Positions 18,306 through 26,756 of a stretch of 64,000 bases of DNA are shown here, one piece after another (within the stretch, counting starts at the first letter, position 1; every line of letters starts with the position of its first letter). This DNA is from Hydrogenophaga sp. Lineage in GTDB: Bacteria; Pseudomonadota; Gammaproteobacteria; Burkholderiales; Burkholderiaceae_C. The notes below the pieces were generated by a model. The model had not been told where the DNA came from, did no database searches, and worked only from the letters and a program-made list of their open reading frames with translations. The position numbers and the translations under genes were made by a program. The stretch lies in NCBI RefSeq assembly GCF_030158645.1, contig NZ_JAOASO010000089.1, forward strand, positions 62,001 to 126,000. The letters are read 5' to 3'.

Positions 18306-19631
18306 ATGGAAATTGCCATCCTGTTTGCGTTGATCCTGCTCAATGGCCTGTTCGCCATGTCGGAGATCGCGCTGGTCACTGCGCGCAAGGTGCGCCTGCA
18401 AAAACTCATCGATGAGGGCGACAAATCCGCTGCAGCGGCCGTGAAGCTGGGGGAAGACCCCACGCGTTTTCTCTCCACCATCCAGATCGGCATCACCTCC
18501 ATCGGCGTGCTCAACGGCATCGTCGGTGAGGCGGCGCTGGCCGCGCCGCTGGCGCTCTGGCTTGCCTCGCTGGGCGTGGCCGATCCGTACAGCGCTTACG
18601 CCGCCACCGGCCTGGTGGTGGTGCTCATCACCTACTTCTCCATCGTCGTGGGCGAACTGGTGCCCAAGCGCATCGGGCAATCGAACCCCGAAGCGCTGGC
18701 GCGTCTGGTGGCACGGCCCATCAACTGGCTCGCCATCGCCACCAAGCCCTTTGTGTTGTTCCTCTCTGTGTCCACCCGCGCGCTCATGAAGCTTCTCGGC
18801 GTCAAGGAAAACACCGGCGCAGCAGTGACCGAAGAAGAGATCCACGCCATGCTGGCCGAAGGCACCACGGCGGGCGTGATCGAGACCCACGAGCACACCA
18901 TGGTGCGCAACGTGTTCCGGCTGGACGACCGCCAGATCGGCTCGCTCATGGTGCCGCGCAGCGACGTGGTGGTGCTGGATCTTGACCAGAGCTTCGAGGT
19001 GAACATGGCCCGCGTGGAGGCGTCGGACCACGCGCGCTTCCCCGTGGTCCACGGCAACATGAGCAACGTGGTGGGTGTGGTCAATGCGCGCAAATGGCTC
19101 TCGCAGGCGCTGCGTGGCGAGCAACGCGAACTGGGCGGCCAGCCGCTGCAGGCGCCGCTGTACGTGCCCGAGACCATCACCGGCATGGAGCTGCTGGACA
19201 ACTTCCGCCAGTCCGACGTGCACATGGCGTTCGTCATCGACGAATACGGCGAAGTGCAGGGCATCGTGACGTTGCAGGACCTGATCGAGGCCATCACCGG
19301 CGAGTTCAGCCCGAAGGACCCCGAGACCTCCTGGGCCATGCTGCGCGAAGACGGCAGCTGGCTGCTCGACGGCCACATTCCCGTGCCCGAACTCAAGGAC
19401 CGCTTGCAGCTCGACAGCGTGCCGGACGAAGAGCGTGGCCGCTACCACACGCTCAGCGGTTTGATGATGTTGCTCACCGGCCGGCTGCCGAAGGAGAGTG
19501 ACACCGTGACCTGGGAAGGCTGGCGTCTGGAGATCGTGGACATGGATGGCCGCACCATCGACAAGGTGCTGGCCACCCGCGTCGTGGCCGATGCCGAGGG
19601 CGAGGTCGAGGAAGCGCCCACCGGCATATGA
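18306..19631 (+). CDS. CNNM/CorC-HlyC-type membrane protein with CBS domains
   Basis: 441 residues. A DUF21/CNNM membrane domain (residues about 1-190; LILLNGLFAMSEIALVTARK, VGEAALAAPLALWL) is followed by a CBS pair (LMVPRSDVVVLDLDQSF and MAFVIDEYGEVQGIVTLQDL) and a C-terminal transporter-associated (CorC_HlyC) domain ending near residue 430. Such proteins are linked to Mg2+ or Co2+ efflux, though many are labelled haemolysins. Its end overlaps the ExoD-like gene by 4 bp (ATGA). Confidence 0.93.
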   Translation: MEIAILFALILLNGLFAMSEIALVTARKVRLQKLIDEGDKSAAAAVKLGEDPTRFLSTIQIGITSIGVLNGIVGEAALAAPLALWLASLGVADPYSAYAATGLVVVLITYFSIVVGELVPKRIGQSNPEALARLVARPINWLAIATKPFVLFLSVSTRALMKLLGVKENTGAAVTEEEIHAMLAEGTTAGVIETHEHTMVRNVFRLDDRQIGSLMVPRSDVVVLDLDQSFEVNMARVEASDHARFPVVHGNMSNVVGVVNARKWLSQALRGEQRELGGQPLQAPLYVPETITGMELLDNFRQSDVHMAFVIDEYGEVQGIVTLQDLIEAITGEFSPKDPETSWAMLREDGSWLLDGHIPVPELKDRLQLDSVPDEERGRYHTLSGLMMLLTGRLPKESDTVTWEGWRLEIVDMDGRTIDKVLATRVVADAEGEVEEAPTGI

Positions 19632-20290
19632 GCCATTCACCCTTTGGCCGGCGCACAGACCAGGGTCTGGCTGTCTTGCCGCCGGGCAGTGTGCCGCTGT
19701 CGGTGGTGCTTTTGCGCCTGGCGAACGACCACAGCCGAGAGCGCATCTCGGTGGGCGATCTGCTTGCGGCGCTGGGTGACCGTGCGATCGGCGCGCTGAT
19801 GTTCTTTTTTGCAGCGCCCAACATCCTGCCGGTGCCACCGGGCGTCTCCACCCTGCTGGGCGCGCCGCTGCTGTTTCTCTCGGCCCAGCTCATGCTGGGC
19901 ATGCGGCCGTGGCTGCCGGGCTTTGTGACGCGGCGCTCGCTCTCACGCGACGATCTCTCCACGCTGGTGCGGCGCATCGTGCCGTGGCTCGCCAAGGCCG
20001 AGAAACTGCTCAAGCCGCGCCTGCACGGTCTGGTCCGGCCACCGGTGGAATACGCGGTCGGACTGGTCTGCCTCGTGCTGGCCATGGTGTTGATGTTGCC
20101 TGTACCCTTGGGCAATACCTTGCCCGCGTTGGCCATCAGCGTGCTGGCGCTGGGTGTGCTGGAGCGCGATGGTGTGTGGATTGCGCTCGGTTTGCTGGCC
20201 TCGGCGGTGGCGGGTGCGGTGGTCTGGGGTGTGGTTTGGGCGATGATCAAGGCGGCGGTCTTGATCCTGGGACCTCTGTTCGTTTCTTGA
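19628..20290 (+). CDS. ExoD-family exopolysaccharide-synthesis protein
   Basis: 220 residues. RISVGDLLAALGDRAIGALM, then FFFAAPNILPVPPGVSTLLG and PLLFLSAQLMLG are the ExoD signature; the C-terminal half has two to three hydrophobic helices. ExoD was named from Rhizobium exopolysaccharide mutants, but its biochemical role is unclear. It is translationally coupled to the CorC/HlyC-like gene (4-bp overlap) and is followed after 10 bp by the Ca/Na antiporter, so the three read as an operon. Confidence 0.9.
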   Translation: MSHSPFGRRTDQGLAVLPPGSVPLSVVLLRLANDHSRERISVGDLLAALGDRAIGALMFFFAAPNILPVPPGVSTLLGAPLLFLSAQLMLGMRPWLPGFVTRRSLSRDDLSTLVRRIVPWLAKAEKLLKPRLHGLVRPPVEYAVGLVCLVLAMVLMLPVPLGNTLPALAISVLALGVLERDGVWIALGLLASAVAGAVVWGVVWAMIKAAVLILGPLFVS

Positions 20291-20300
20291 GGGCTTCTCC

Positions 20301-21392
20301 ATGTTGATTCAGATGGCAGTGTTTTTCGCGGGCCTGGTCGCGTTGGTCTTTGGTGCGAGTGCGCTGGTGCGTGGTGCATCCAAGCTGGCCCTGTCGTTCG
20401 GCATATCGCCGCTGGTCGTGGGCCTGACCATCGTCGCGTTCGGTACCAGCGCACCCGAGGTGGCCGTGTCCACCGGCGCCGTGCTCAATGGCCAGACCGA
20501 CATCGCGGTGGGCAACGTGGTGGGCAGCAACATTTTCAACGTGCTGTTCATCCTGGGCATCAGCGCGCTGGTGGCCCCGCTCATCGTGCATGTGCAGCTG
20601 ATCCGCCAGGAGGTGCCCATCATGATCGGCTCCGCCCTGCTGCTGCTGGCCCTCGGACTTGATGGCAACCTCAGCCTGTGGGACGGCGCCATCCTGATGG
20701 CCTTGATGGTGGCTTACACCGCCTTCCTCATCGTGCAGTCGCGCCGCGAATCGGCCGCCAACACCGCCGAATTTGACGCCGAGCTCCAACCCGCCGAGCG
20801 GGATGCCTGGGACGGCAAGTGGCCTGCGCAGATCGCCCTGATCGTGGCCGGACTGGCGCTGCTCGTGGTGGGGTCTGACTGGCTGGTTTCCGCCTCGGTG
20901 GTGTTCGCCAAGGCGTTGGGTGTGAGCGACCTCGTGATCGGTCTGACCATCGTGGCCGCCGGCACGTCCATGCCCGAGGTGGCCACCTCGCTGACCGCCG
21001 CCTTCAAAGGCGAGCGCGACATCGCCGTGGGCAACGTCGTGGGCAGCAACACCTTCAACATCCTGGGCTGCCTGGGTCTCAGCGGTCTGGTGTCGGGCGA
21101 CCTGGGCCTGAGCCTTGCTCCGTCGATCCTCAACTTCGACATCTGGGTCATGCTCGCGGTCTCGCTGGCCTGCTTGCCGGTGTTTCTGAGCGGACGCGAG
21201 ATTGCTCGCTGGGAAGGCGGGGTTTTTCTGGCGTACTACGCAGCCTATGTGGCCTACATGATCCTGGCCTCACAACACCACGATGCGCTGCCGGGTTTCT
21301 CGTCGGTCATGCTCAGTTTCGTGTTGCCGCTGACCATCATCACGCTTGTGGTGAGTCTCATGCGTGCCAGGACGCCGCGTGGCCAGCCCTGA
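20301..21392 (+). CDS. CaCA-family sodium/calcium exchanger (YrbG-like)
   Basis: 363 residues, ten or more hydrophobic helices. The two inverted alpha repeats are complete: GTSAPEVAVSTGAVL with GNVVGSNIFNVLFILG, and GTSMPEVATSLTAAF with GNVVGSNTFNILGCLG. These repeats, with the acidic Glu in each, are the ion-binding core of CaCA exchangers. Predicted activity is Ca2+/Na+ or Ca2+/H+ exchange across the inner membrane. Directly downstream of the ExoD-like gene and 12 bp upstream of the YqhA-like gene. Confidence 0.94.
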   Translation: MLIQMAVFFAGLVALVFGASALVRGASKLALSFGISPLVVGLTIVAFGTSAPEVAVSTGAVLNGQTDIAVGNVVGSNIFNVLFILGISALVAPLIVHVQLIRQEVPIMIGSALLLLALGLDGNLSLWDGAILMALMVAYTAFLIVQSRRESAANTAEFDAELQPAERDAWDGKWPAQIALIVAGLALLVVGSDWLVSASVVFAKALGVSDLVIGLTIVAAGTSMPEVATSLTAAFKGERDIAVGNVVGSNTFNILGCLGLSGLVSGDLGLSLAPSILNFDIWVMLAVSLACLPVFLSGREIARWEGGVFLAYYAAYVAYMILASQHHDALPGFSSVMLSFVLPLTIITLVVSLMRARTPRGQP

Positions 21393-21404
21393 AACATTCT
21401 CAAC

Positions 21405-21926
21405 ATGAAAAACACATCCAACTCCTTCGAGCGGCTCATGGAATCGGCGATCTTCGCCAGCCGCTGGATCCTCGCGCCTTTCTTCATCGGCCTGATCATC
21501 GCCATGCTCGTGCTGCTGCTCAAGTTCGGCAAGGAACTGGTGTCCCTGCTCATGGGGGTGCTGGGCCTCTACGAGCACGACGCGATCATCTCCATCCTCA
21601 CGCTGGTGGACACCGCGCTCATTGCGGTGCTGCTGCTCATCATCGTGTTCAGCGGCTATGAGAACTTCGTTTCCAAGCTGAGCATTGGCGACCACGAAGA
21701 CCGGCCCGGCTGGATGGGCAAGGTCAGCTTTTCCGACCTCAAGATGAAGCTGATCGGCGCCATCGTCGCCATCTCTGCGGTGGAGCTGCTCAAGGCGTTT
21801 CTGGTCAGCACCACGCTCACCGGCGAGCAGATCGGCTGGAAGATCGCGATCCACCTCACCTTCGTGATCTCGGGTCTCCTGTTCGCCGCCTCCGACTGGA
21901 TCAGCGACAGCCGCAAGAGCGCCTGA
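21405..21926 (+). CDS. YqhA/UPF0114-family inner-membrane protein
   Basis: 173 residues, four hydrophobic helices. Family marks are FERLMESAIFASRWILAPFF at the N-terminus, HDAIISILTLVDTALIAVLL and FSGYENFVSKL in the middle, and AHLTFVIS-type end (IHLTFVISGLLFAASDWI). The family (also TIGR00645) has no known function. It is the last gene of the plus-strand membrane-gene series; the next gene converges on it with an 8-bp gap. Confidence 0.92.
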   Translation: MKNTSNSFERLMESAIFASRWILAPFFIGLIIAMLVLLLKFGKELVSLLMGVLGLYEHDAIISILTLVDTALIAVLLLIIVFSGYENFVSKLSIGDHEDRPGWMGKVSFSDLKMKLIGAIVAISAVELLKAFLVSTTLTGEQIGWKIAIHLTFVISGLLFAASDWISDSRKSA

Positions 21927-21934
21927 TCCGCGGC

Positions 21935-22987
21935 TCAGTGCCGGTGCAGGTGGTGCGCATCCGGCACATGCGGGTGCTCGTGCTGCATCGGTGGGTGGGT
22001 GTGCCAGTGGCTGTGAGCACCTTCGGGCATGGGCTCGTGCGTGTGCAGGTGGTGCCCGTCGTTGTGTGAATGGGCGTGTTCGTGTTCCAGCGCCTCGTGC
22101 GTGTGGGCATGGCTGTGGCGCTCCACCAGGTGCAGCAGCACGCCCAACACCATGAGGCCGCCGCCCACGGCCATGAGTGCCGTGGCCGAGCGCTCACCGA
22201 GCGCGAATGCGCCGGCCGCGCCGATGAAGGGTGCGAAGGCGAACACCGAGCCGGTGCGCGCCGCGCCAAAGGTGCGCTGCGCCAGCAGATAGAAACGCAG
22301 GCTCAGGCCATAGCCGGTGGCGCCCACGGCCAGCAGGGCCAGTGCGTTGGTCCAGCCGGGCAGAGCCTCTCGCGACAGGAAGGCCAGCGTCACGGTGGCC
22401 GCACTGCCCAGCAGCGCCTTGGCCCACACCACCTGGCCGGGGTCGCGGTCGGCCACGCCGCGCGAGAGCGTGTTGTCCACGCCCCAGGCTGCGGTGGCCA
22501 GCGCCACCGCCAGCAGGCCCAGCAGTTGCACCTGACCCGCCAGTCCTTGCTCGACGACCAGCAGCGCGCCACCGGCGAGCAGCAGCACCACCGCGCCGAT
22601 CACGCGGCGGTCCATGGTTTCACCAAACCAGCGCCAGGCCAGCACCGCGGTGAACACCGCTTCCAGCGTGAGCATGAGCGAGGCGCTTGAACCACTGGTG
22701 CGTTGCAGGCCCCAGGCCAGCGCCACCGGCCCGATCACCGCACCGCAAGCCGCCATGGCGAGCAGGCGGGTCAGATCGGTGCGTCGCAGCTGCGCTTCGC
22801 GCTGGGTGGGCCGTCTCAGCAGGCGCGCCACCAAGGCCGCGCCAGCGTAGAGCAGGGCCGCGGTGGTGAACGGCCCCACACCCGTGCCGAAGCGCTGCAC
22901 CAGCGGTGTGCTCAAGCCAAACAGCACAGCGGCCACCAAGGCCAGCAGGCCGCCGCGCAGGGCAGGAGACATCGGGGTGTGGGTCAT
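21935..22987 (-). CDS. EamA/DMT-family permease with His-rich C-terminal tail
   Basis: 350 residues. Ten hydrophobic helices in two EamA halves (FGLSTPLVQRFGTGVGPFT at the start; LGLLAVALATAAWGVDNTLS opening the second half) make a drug/metabolite-type exporter. The last about 65 residues are an unusual cytosolic or periplasmic tail with roughly two dozen His (HSHAHTHEALEHEHAHSHND, HHLHTHEPMPEGAHSHWHTH). Tails like this bind Zn2+, Ni2+ or Co2+ in other transporters, so metal sensing or transport is suggested. It opens the metal-related block and is divergent from the 70-residue gene at 23086. Confidence 0.85.
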   Translation of the reverse strand: MTHTPMSPALRGGLLALVAAVLFGLSTPLVQRFGTGVGPFTTAALLYAGAALVARLLRRPTQREAQLRRTDLTRLLAMAACGAVIGPVALAWGLQRTSGSSASLMLTLEAVFTAVLAWRWFGETMDRRVIGAVVLLLAGGALLVVEQGLAGQVQLLGLLAVALATAAWGVDNTLSRGVADRDPGQVVWAKALLGSAATVTLAFLSREALPGWTNALALLAVGATGYGLSLRFYLLAQRTFGAARTGSVFAFAPFIGAAGAFALGERSATALMAVGGGLMVLGVLLHLVERHSHAHTHEALEHEHAHSHNDGHHLHTHEPMPEGAHSHWHTHPPMQHEHPHVPDAHHLHRH

Positions 22988-23085
22988 TCGGCAGCGCGGT
23001 GGGGCGATGCACCGAGCGTATGCCAGCGCACCGACTGTGTGGCCCCTGAACGGTGATGCTCGATGTCTTTCACTGGGGGACTCTC

Positions 23086-23298
23086 ATGGCACAAAAAGCA
23101 CACATCGTCGGCAAGGTCGAATACCGCAGTGGCGACGGCCCGAACGTTGAAATTCGCCCAGGTCCGGTGGACTTGAACACGGGCATCAACGACGTGACGC
23201 TGAGCTGGACCGATGAGGAGACGCACGGTTCGGCGGCGATGCCGCTGGCCGACTTCAAGCGCTACGTGTCCGAAGGGCTCATCACACTCGACGCCTGA
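23086..23298 (+). CDS. Conserved small protein of unknown function
   Basis: 70 residues beginning MAQKAHIVGKVEYRSGDGPN. A GGGGGA ribosome-binding site lies 5 nt upstream, which decides this ATG over one eleven codons earlier. It is soluble, acidic, with predicted beta strands (NDVTLSWTDEETHGSAAMPL) and a C-terminal helix (ADFKRYVSEGLI). I do not recognise a named family. It is single, divergent from the EamA gene and convergent with the anchor-protein gene (14-bp gap). Confidence 0.7.
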   Translation: MAQKAHIVGKVEYRSGDGPNVEIRPGPVDLNTGINDVTLSWTDEETHGSAAMPLADFKRYVSEGLITLDA

Positions 23299-23312
23299 GG
23301 TCGGCTGTCCCA

Positions 23313-23939
23313 TCAGATGGCCCGCTTGATGTCGCTGTAGGTGCCGCGCGTGCGCAGCACCAGGGTCACATCGGCCTGGCCGCGGTTGCGCCAGTACCAG
23401 CCGTGGTTGCCGGTGAAAGCGGCCACGAGTTCACCCTCGTCTTCCGCCACGCCACGCCCTTTCTCATAGCTGATGGAGCGTCCACCGCCATCGCCGTGCG
23501 TGTCGAAATTCACCGCGCCACCTTGCACCACCCAGCGAAAGTCGGCTTTGTCGCCGGCCTGCATGCGCAGCTTGATCTCGGCGCCTTCGCCCGGGGTGAG
23601 CGTCACGCTCATTTCGTCGCGCCAGGGTGCTGTTGTTGCGGCTTCGACGGCAGGTGCCGCCGCCTGAGGGACGGCCGTCGGCGCAGCGTTGGATGTGGCT
23701 TGCGCCATGGGGGCTGCCGCTGCGTCTGACTCGGCCTCTGCTGCCAACTGCTGCTTGATCTCTCCCATCTCGGTCAGTCGCAGGGTGCGCCCGACGCCGG
23801 TGGGATCGATGCCGTACTCGGCCGGCAAAACGACGGTGATCAGCAGAACGGCGGCCGCGATGGCCGCGAGCAGTGTGGAGCGCAGCAGTTGCCGGGATGA
23901 CGGCAGGTCTGCAGACAGTGGTGTGTTGGCGTTGTACAT
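23313..23939 (-). CDS. Transmembrane anchor protein of a metal-associated cluster
   Basis: 208 residues. N-terminal cytosolic stub (MYNANTPLSADLPSSRQLLR), one membrane helix (about 21-42, LLAAIAAAVLLITVVLPAEYG), then GIDPTGVGRTLRLTEMGEIK, an Ala-rich linker and a C-terminal beta-rich domain with HGWYWRNRG and YSDIKRAI. This pattern matches what is usually annotated 'transmembrane anchor protein', often beside HupE-like and metal-efflux genes. It lies 20 bp downstream of the HupE-like gene. Function unknown; the C-terminal domain is probably periplasmic. Confidence 0.75.
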   Translation of the reverse strand: MYNANTPLSADLPSSRQLLRSTLLAAIAAAVLLITVVLPAEYGIDPTGVGRTLRLTEMGEIKQQLAAEAESDAAAAPMAQATSNAAPTAVPQAAAPAVEAATTAPWRDEMSVTLTPGEGAEIKLRMQAGDKADFRWVVQGGAVNFDTHGDGGGRSISYEKGRGVAEDEGELVAAFTGNHGWYWRNRGQADVTLVLRTRGTYSDIKRAI

Positions 23940-23959
23940 GGTTGAAATATCCGATGGGT

Positions 23960-24697
23960 TCACGATACGAAGTAACCGGTGAGCTGCATGCCCACCAGGA
24001 TGAAGCCCGCACTCATCATGGCGACGTTGGCGGTGTAAGCGTGGCGCGCAAAGCTGGGTGTGCGCCGCCAGAAGCCCATGCCGATGAGGATGACGGTGAG
24101 TGCCAGCAGCTGACCGATTTCCACGCCGACGTTGAACGCCAGCAGGTTGGGGACCAGGCCGTCGGGCGAGATCCCGTATTCGAGGATCTTGGTGGCCAGG
24201 CCAAAACCGTGGAACAGACCAAACACCAGTGTGGCCACGCGCGTGTCGGGCTGGAAGCCCAGCCAGCGCTGGAAGGCCCCGAGGTTGTCCAGCGCCTTGT
24301 AGACCACCGACAAGCCGATGATTGCGTCGATCAGGTAGCTGTTGATCCCGACGTTGAAGTACACGCCCAGAACCATGGTGGTGGAGTGACCCAGCGCAAA
24401 GAGACTCACGTAGAGGCCGATGTGCGAGAGCCGGTACAGGAAGAAGATCACACCGAACAGGAACAACAGGTGGTCGTAGCCCGTCACCATGTGCTTGGCC
24501 CCCAGGTACATGAAGGGCAGCACGTGAACGCCTGAAATTTCCTGGATGTAGCCCTTGTCGCCCTCGGTCACCGCATGGGCCAGGGCCTCGGGTGATGCGA
24601 AGAGCAGCGAGATGAAGAACATCGATAAAAGCAACAGGTGCGCGGACCCGGTCGCCCATGGCGAACGTGGCAGCCTGTCTTGAAGAAAGCTGTGCAT
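23960..24697 (-). CDS. HupE/UreJ-type membrane protein (second copy)
   Basis: 245 residues. Signal-like first helix (LLLLSMFFISLLFASPEALA), then six membrane helices with VTGYDHLLFLFGVIFF, LGHSTTMVLGVYF, FGLFHGFGLATKILEYG and AFNVGVEIGQLLAL. The His-containing helices match the HupE/UreJ relatives thought to transport Ni2+ or similar cations. Unlike the copy at 13497-14648 it has no large periplasmic domain. It is flanked by the His-rich exported protein upstream (64 bp) and the anchor protein downstream, giving a three-gene unit. Confidence 0.82.
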   Translation of the reverse strand: MHSFLQDRLPRSPWATGSAHLLLLSMFFISLLFASPEALAHAVTEGDKGYIQEISGVHVLPFMYLGAKHMVTGYDHLLFLFGVIFFLYRLSHIGLYVSLFALGHSTTMVLGVYFNVGINSYLIDAIIGLSVVYKALDNLGAFQRWLGFQPDTRVATLVFGLFHGFGLATKILEYGISPDGLVPNLLAFNVGVEIGQLLALTVILIGMGFWRRTPSFARHAYTANVAMMSAGFILVGMQLTGYFVS

Positions 24698-24761
24698 GAA
24701 GACTCCATTGGTCTGAGAAACGAAACCGCTGCCGGCAGGCAGCGCAAAGACAAAGCGTCTT

Positions 24762-25139
24762 TCAGACCATGGGTGGGCGTTCCAGCCGGAACGCCTCCAC
24801 CAGTTCAACCCAGTGTCCGGGTGTGACCGCCCAGCTCGACGGCTTTGCAGTGGCGCAGTTCCACGCTTGAGGCAGCGCGTGGGCCTTGTCGTGCGAGTGG
24901 TCGGCGCCATGGTGGGTGTGGTCGGCTGCCGTGTTGATGCCGCTCGGGTGGTGGTCGTGGGCAACGTCTTCGTGCGAATGCGTGTCCTGGTGCGTCGCCA
25001 CCAGTTCCGCCAGGCCGTGAGACTTCACCTGGCCCACGGCCGCCAGCAAGGTCCCCACCACCAAGGCCAGCAACACCAGCCACCGCAAGCCGCGCGTGAG
25101 CGCAGCGGGTCTGGCAGGCAGAGCGGTTCGCAAGGTCAT
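24762..25139 (-). CDS. His-rich exported protein
   Basis: 125 residues. A hydrophobic segment at about 17-35 (LRWLVLLALVVGTLLAAVG) acts as signal or anchor; after it comes a stretch with some fifteen His (THQDTHSHEDVAHDHHPSG, DHTHHGADHSHDKAHALP), then a short C-terminal part with one Cys (WNCATAKPSSW) and ending LERPPMV. It is probably a periplasmic metal-binding protein; the ending recalls CzcI-like proteins, but that is weak. First gene of the unit with the HupE-like and anchor genes; the MerR-type gene on the same strand ends 37 bp upstream. Confidence 0.65.
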   Translation of the reverse strand: MTLRTALPARPAALTRGLRWLVLLALVVGTLLAAVGQVKSHGLAELVATHQDTHSHEDVAHDHHPSGINTAADHTHHGADHSHDKAHALPQAWNCATAKPSSWAVTPGHWVELVEAFRLERPPMV

Positions 25140-25176
25140 GGTGTGACGGGCTGGCTGGGGGCGGACAGGTGGGGCC

Positions 25177-25602
25177 TCATGGTACCCCGTGGCAGGCACA
25201 GGCCTCGCCGTGCGCGGCCGACACCAGCTCGTCCAGAATGCCGCAATGCCCTTGGTGCGTGCCCGAGCAGCGCGCACGCAACTGCAGCAACTGCTTCTCC
25301 AGCGCCCGCATGCTCTTGAGCCGCGCGCGCACACGCGCCAGCTGCTCGTCCACCAGCAGGTCCACGTCGCTGCAGTCGGCGCTGGGCAGGTCCACAAAAC
25401 CCAGCAGCCGGTTCACATCGGCCAGCGGCATGTCCAGCGCGCGGCAGTGGCGGATGAAAGACAGGCGCTCCAGATGCTCCGCCGCGTAGTCGCGGTAACC
25501 GTTGTCGCGCCGCGCCGGCTCGGGCAGCAGGCCCTGTTTCTCGTAGTAGCGGATGGTTTCCAAATCCACGCCCGTGGCGCGGGCCAGTTCCTTGATCTGC
25601 AT
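25177..25602 (-). CDS. CadR/PbrR-type MerR-family metal-responsive regulator
   Basis: 141 residues. The N-terminal helix-turn-helix (KELARATGVDLETIRYYEKQ, residues 4-23), the PARRDNGYRDY wing and a long dimerisation helix are MerR-family. Cys77 (PSADCSDVD), Cys112 (RARCSGTHQGHCGILDEL) with the following Cys, and the C-terminal CACHGVP tail match the Cys pattern of Cd/Pb sensors CadR and PbrR. It is divergent from the CDF-type transporter gene, whose promoter has the typical long spacer and operator (25630-25660). Confidence 0.93.
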   Translation of the reverse strand: MQIKELARATGVDLETIRYYEKQGLLPEPARRDNGYRDYAAEHLERLSFIRHCRALDMPLADVNRLLGFVDLPSADCSDVDLLVDEQLARVRARLKSMRALEKQLLQLRARCSGTHQGHCGILDELVSAAHGEACACHGVP

Positions 25603-25629
25603 GGTGAAGCCCTTCGTTCAAACCCGTGC

Positions 25630-25660
25630 TTGACACTGTAGCGGCTCCAGGGTTTCCAAT
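25630..25660 (+). promoter_or_regulatory. MerR-type promoter with CadR/PbrR-like operator
   Basis: TTGACA (25630-25635) and TCCAAT (25655-25660) are separated by 19 bp, the stretched spacing that MerR-family activators require. Within the spacer ACACTGTAG CGG CTCCAGGGT is an imperfect inverted repeat (7 of 9 positions) resembling PbrR/CadR operators. It drives the CDF gene starting at 25683. Confidence 0.8.
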
Positions 25661-25682
25661 GCAGGCACCGAAAGGAAAAACC

Positions 25683-26330
25683 ATGTCCGCCCATTGCTGT
25701 GACCACGAGACCCCCAAGGTTGACACGATCGTCAACCTCGGCCGCTACCGCAAGATCCTCTGGATCGCCCTGATCGTCAACGCCGCCATGTTCCTGGTGG
25801 AGATCGGCGCCGGTTTCCGGTCCGGTTCTCTTTCGTTGCTGGCCGACGCGGTGGACTTCGCGGGCGACGCGCTCAACTACGCCGTGTCGCTGGCGGTGCT
25901 CGCCTCGGCGCTGGCCTGGCGCGCCCGCGCGGCCCTGCTCAAGGCCGTGAGCATGATGGGCTTTGGCCTGTATGTGCTGGGTGCTGCGGTGTGGTCGGTG
26001 TGGCACGGCGGCGTGCCGCAGGCCATGACCATGGGCGCGGTGGCGCTGTTGGCGCTGGTGGCCAACGTGGCGGTGGCTTGGATGCTCTACGCGTTTCGCG
26101 AAGGCGACGCCAACATGCGCAGCGTGTGGCTGTGCTCGCGCAACGACGCCATCGGCAACGTGGCGGTGTTCATGGCTGCGCTCGGCGTGTTCGGCACCGG
26201 CTCCGCCTGGCCCGACCTGGCGGTGGCCAGCCTCATGGCGGCGCTGGCGCTGCACGGCGGGTGGACGGTGATGCGGCAGGCGAGGGGGGAGCTGGGCGCA
26301 GGCGAGGACCACCATGGCCACGCGCATTGA
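25683..26330 (+). CDS. CDF-type cation transporter without C-terminal cytosolic domain
   Basis: 215 residues; ordinary CDF proteins are near 300, and the ferredoxin-like cytosolic domain is missing. Six helices follow a Cys/His N-terminus (SAHCCDHETP). In helix 2, LLADAVDFAGDAL gives the D-x3-D pair (as in FieF Asp45/Asp49). In helix 5, CSRNDAIGN places Cys where FieF has His153 and Asp where it has Asp157, so the expected site is DD-CD instead of DD-HD, favouring a soft metal such as Cd or Pb. A His tail (EDHHGHAH) ends the protein. Start chosen at the GGAAAAACC-preceded ATG. Divergent from the MerR-type regulator. Confidence 0.85.
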   Translation: MSAHCCDHETPKVDTIVNLGRYRKILWIALIVNAAMFLVEIGAGFRSGSLSLLADAVDFAGDALNYAVSLAVLASALAWRARAALLKAVSMMGFGLYVLGAAVWSVWHGGVPQAMTMGAVALLALVANVAVAWMLYAFREGDANMRSVWLCSRNDAIGNVAVFMAALGVFGTGSAWPDLAVASLMAALALHGGWTVMRQARGELGAGEDHHGHAH

Positions 26331-26342
26331 GGGGCCACGCTG

Positions 26343-26756
26343 ATGCGGGCCTGGTCTATGTTGCTGGCGGCCTGGGGTGTGGCCCTGGTGTCCACGCTGG
26401 GCGCGCTGTTCATCGGCGAGGTCATGGGCATGACGCCCTGTCGCTTGTGCTGGTACCAGCGCATCTTCATGTTTCCGCTGGCCATCGTCCTGGGCATGGC
26501 CGCTTTCACCGAAGACCGGCGCGGTGCTGTGTACGCGCTGCCGCTGGCACTCAGCGGTGCCGCCGTGGCGGGCTATCACGCTGCGCTGATCGCCGGCTGG
26601 GTGCCCCAGTGGTGGGTGCCTTGCGGTGCCGGACCCTCTTGCCGTGAACAGAGCCTGGAAATCCTCAACGGCATCCAGCTCCCCTGGTTGTCACTGCTGG
26701 CCTTCGTGGCCATCGCGCTTGTGCTGCTGGTCTATTTGAGAAAAACCCGTTCATGA
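26343..26756 (+). CDS. DsbB-family disulfide bond formation protein (BdbC-like)
   Basis: 137 residues, four membrane helices. The periplasmic Cys pairs PCRLCWYQR and PCGAGPSCREQ are the DsbB quinone- and DsbA-facing disulfides. The enzyme reoxidises a thiol oxidase using the quinone pool. It is smaller than E. coli DsbB (176 residues) and closest to the short BdbC type. It starts 12 bp after the CDF gene and overlaps the DsbA-like gene by 4 bp (ATGA), so it is in the metal-induced operon by position. Confidence 0.92.
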   Translation: MRAWSMLLAAWGVALVSTLGALFIGEVMGMTPCRLCWYQRIFMFPLAIVLGMAAFTEDRRGAVYALPLALSGAAVAGYHAALIAGWVPQWWVPCGAGPSCREQSLEILNGIQLPWLSLLAFVAIALVLLVYLRKTRS

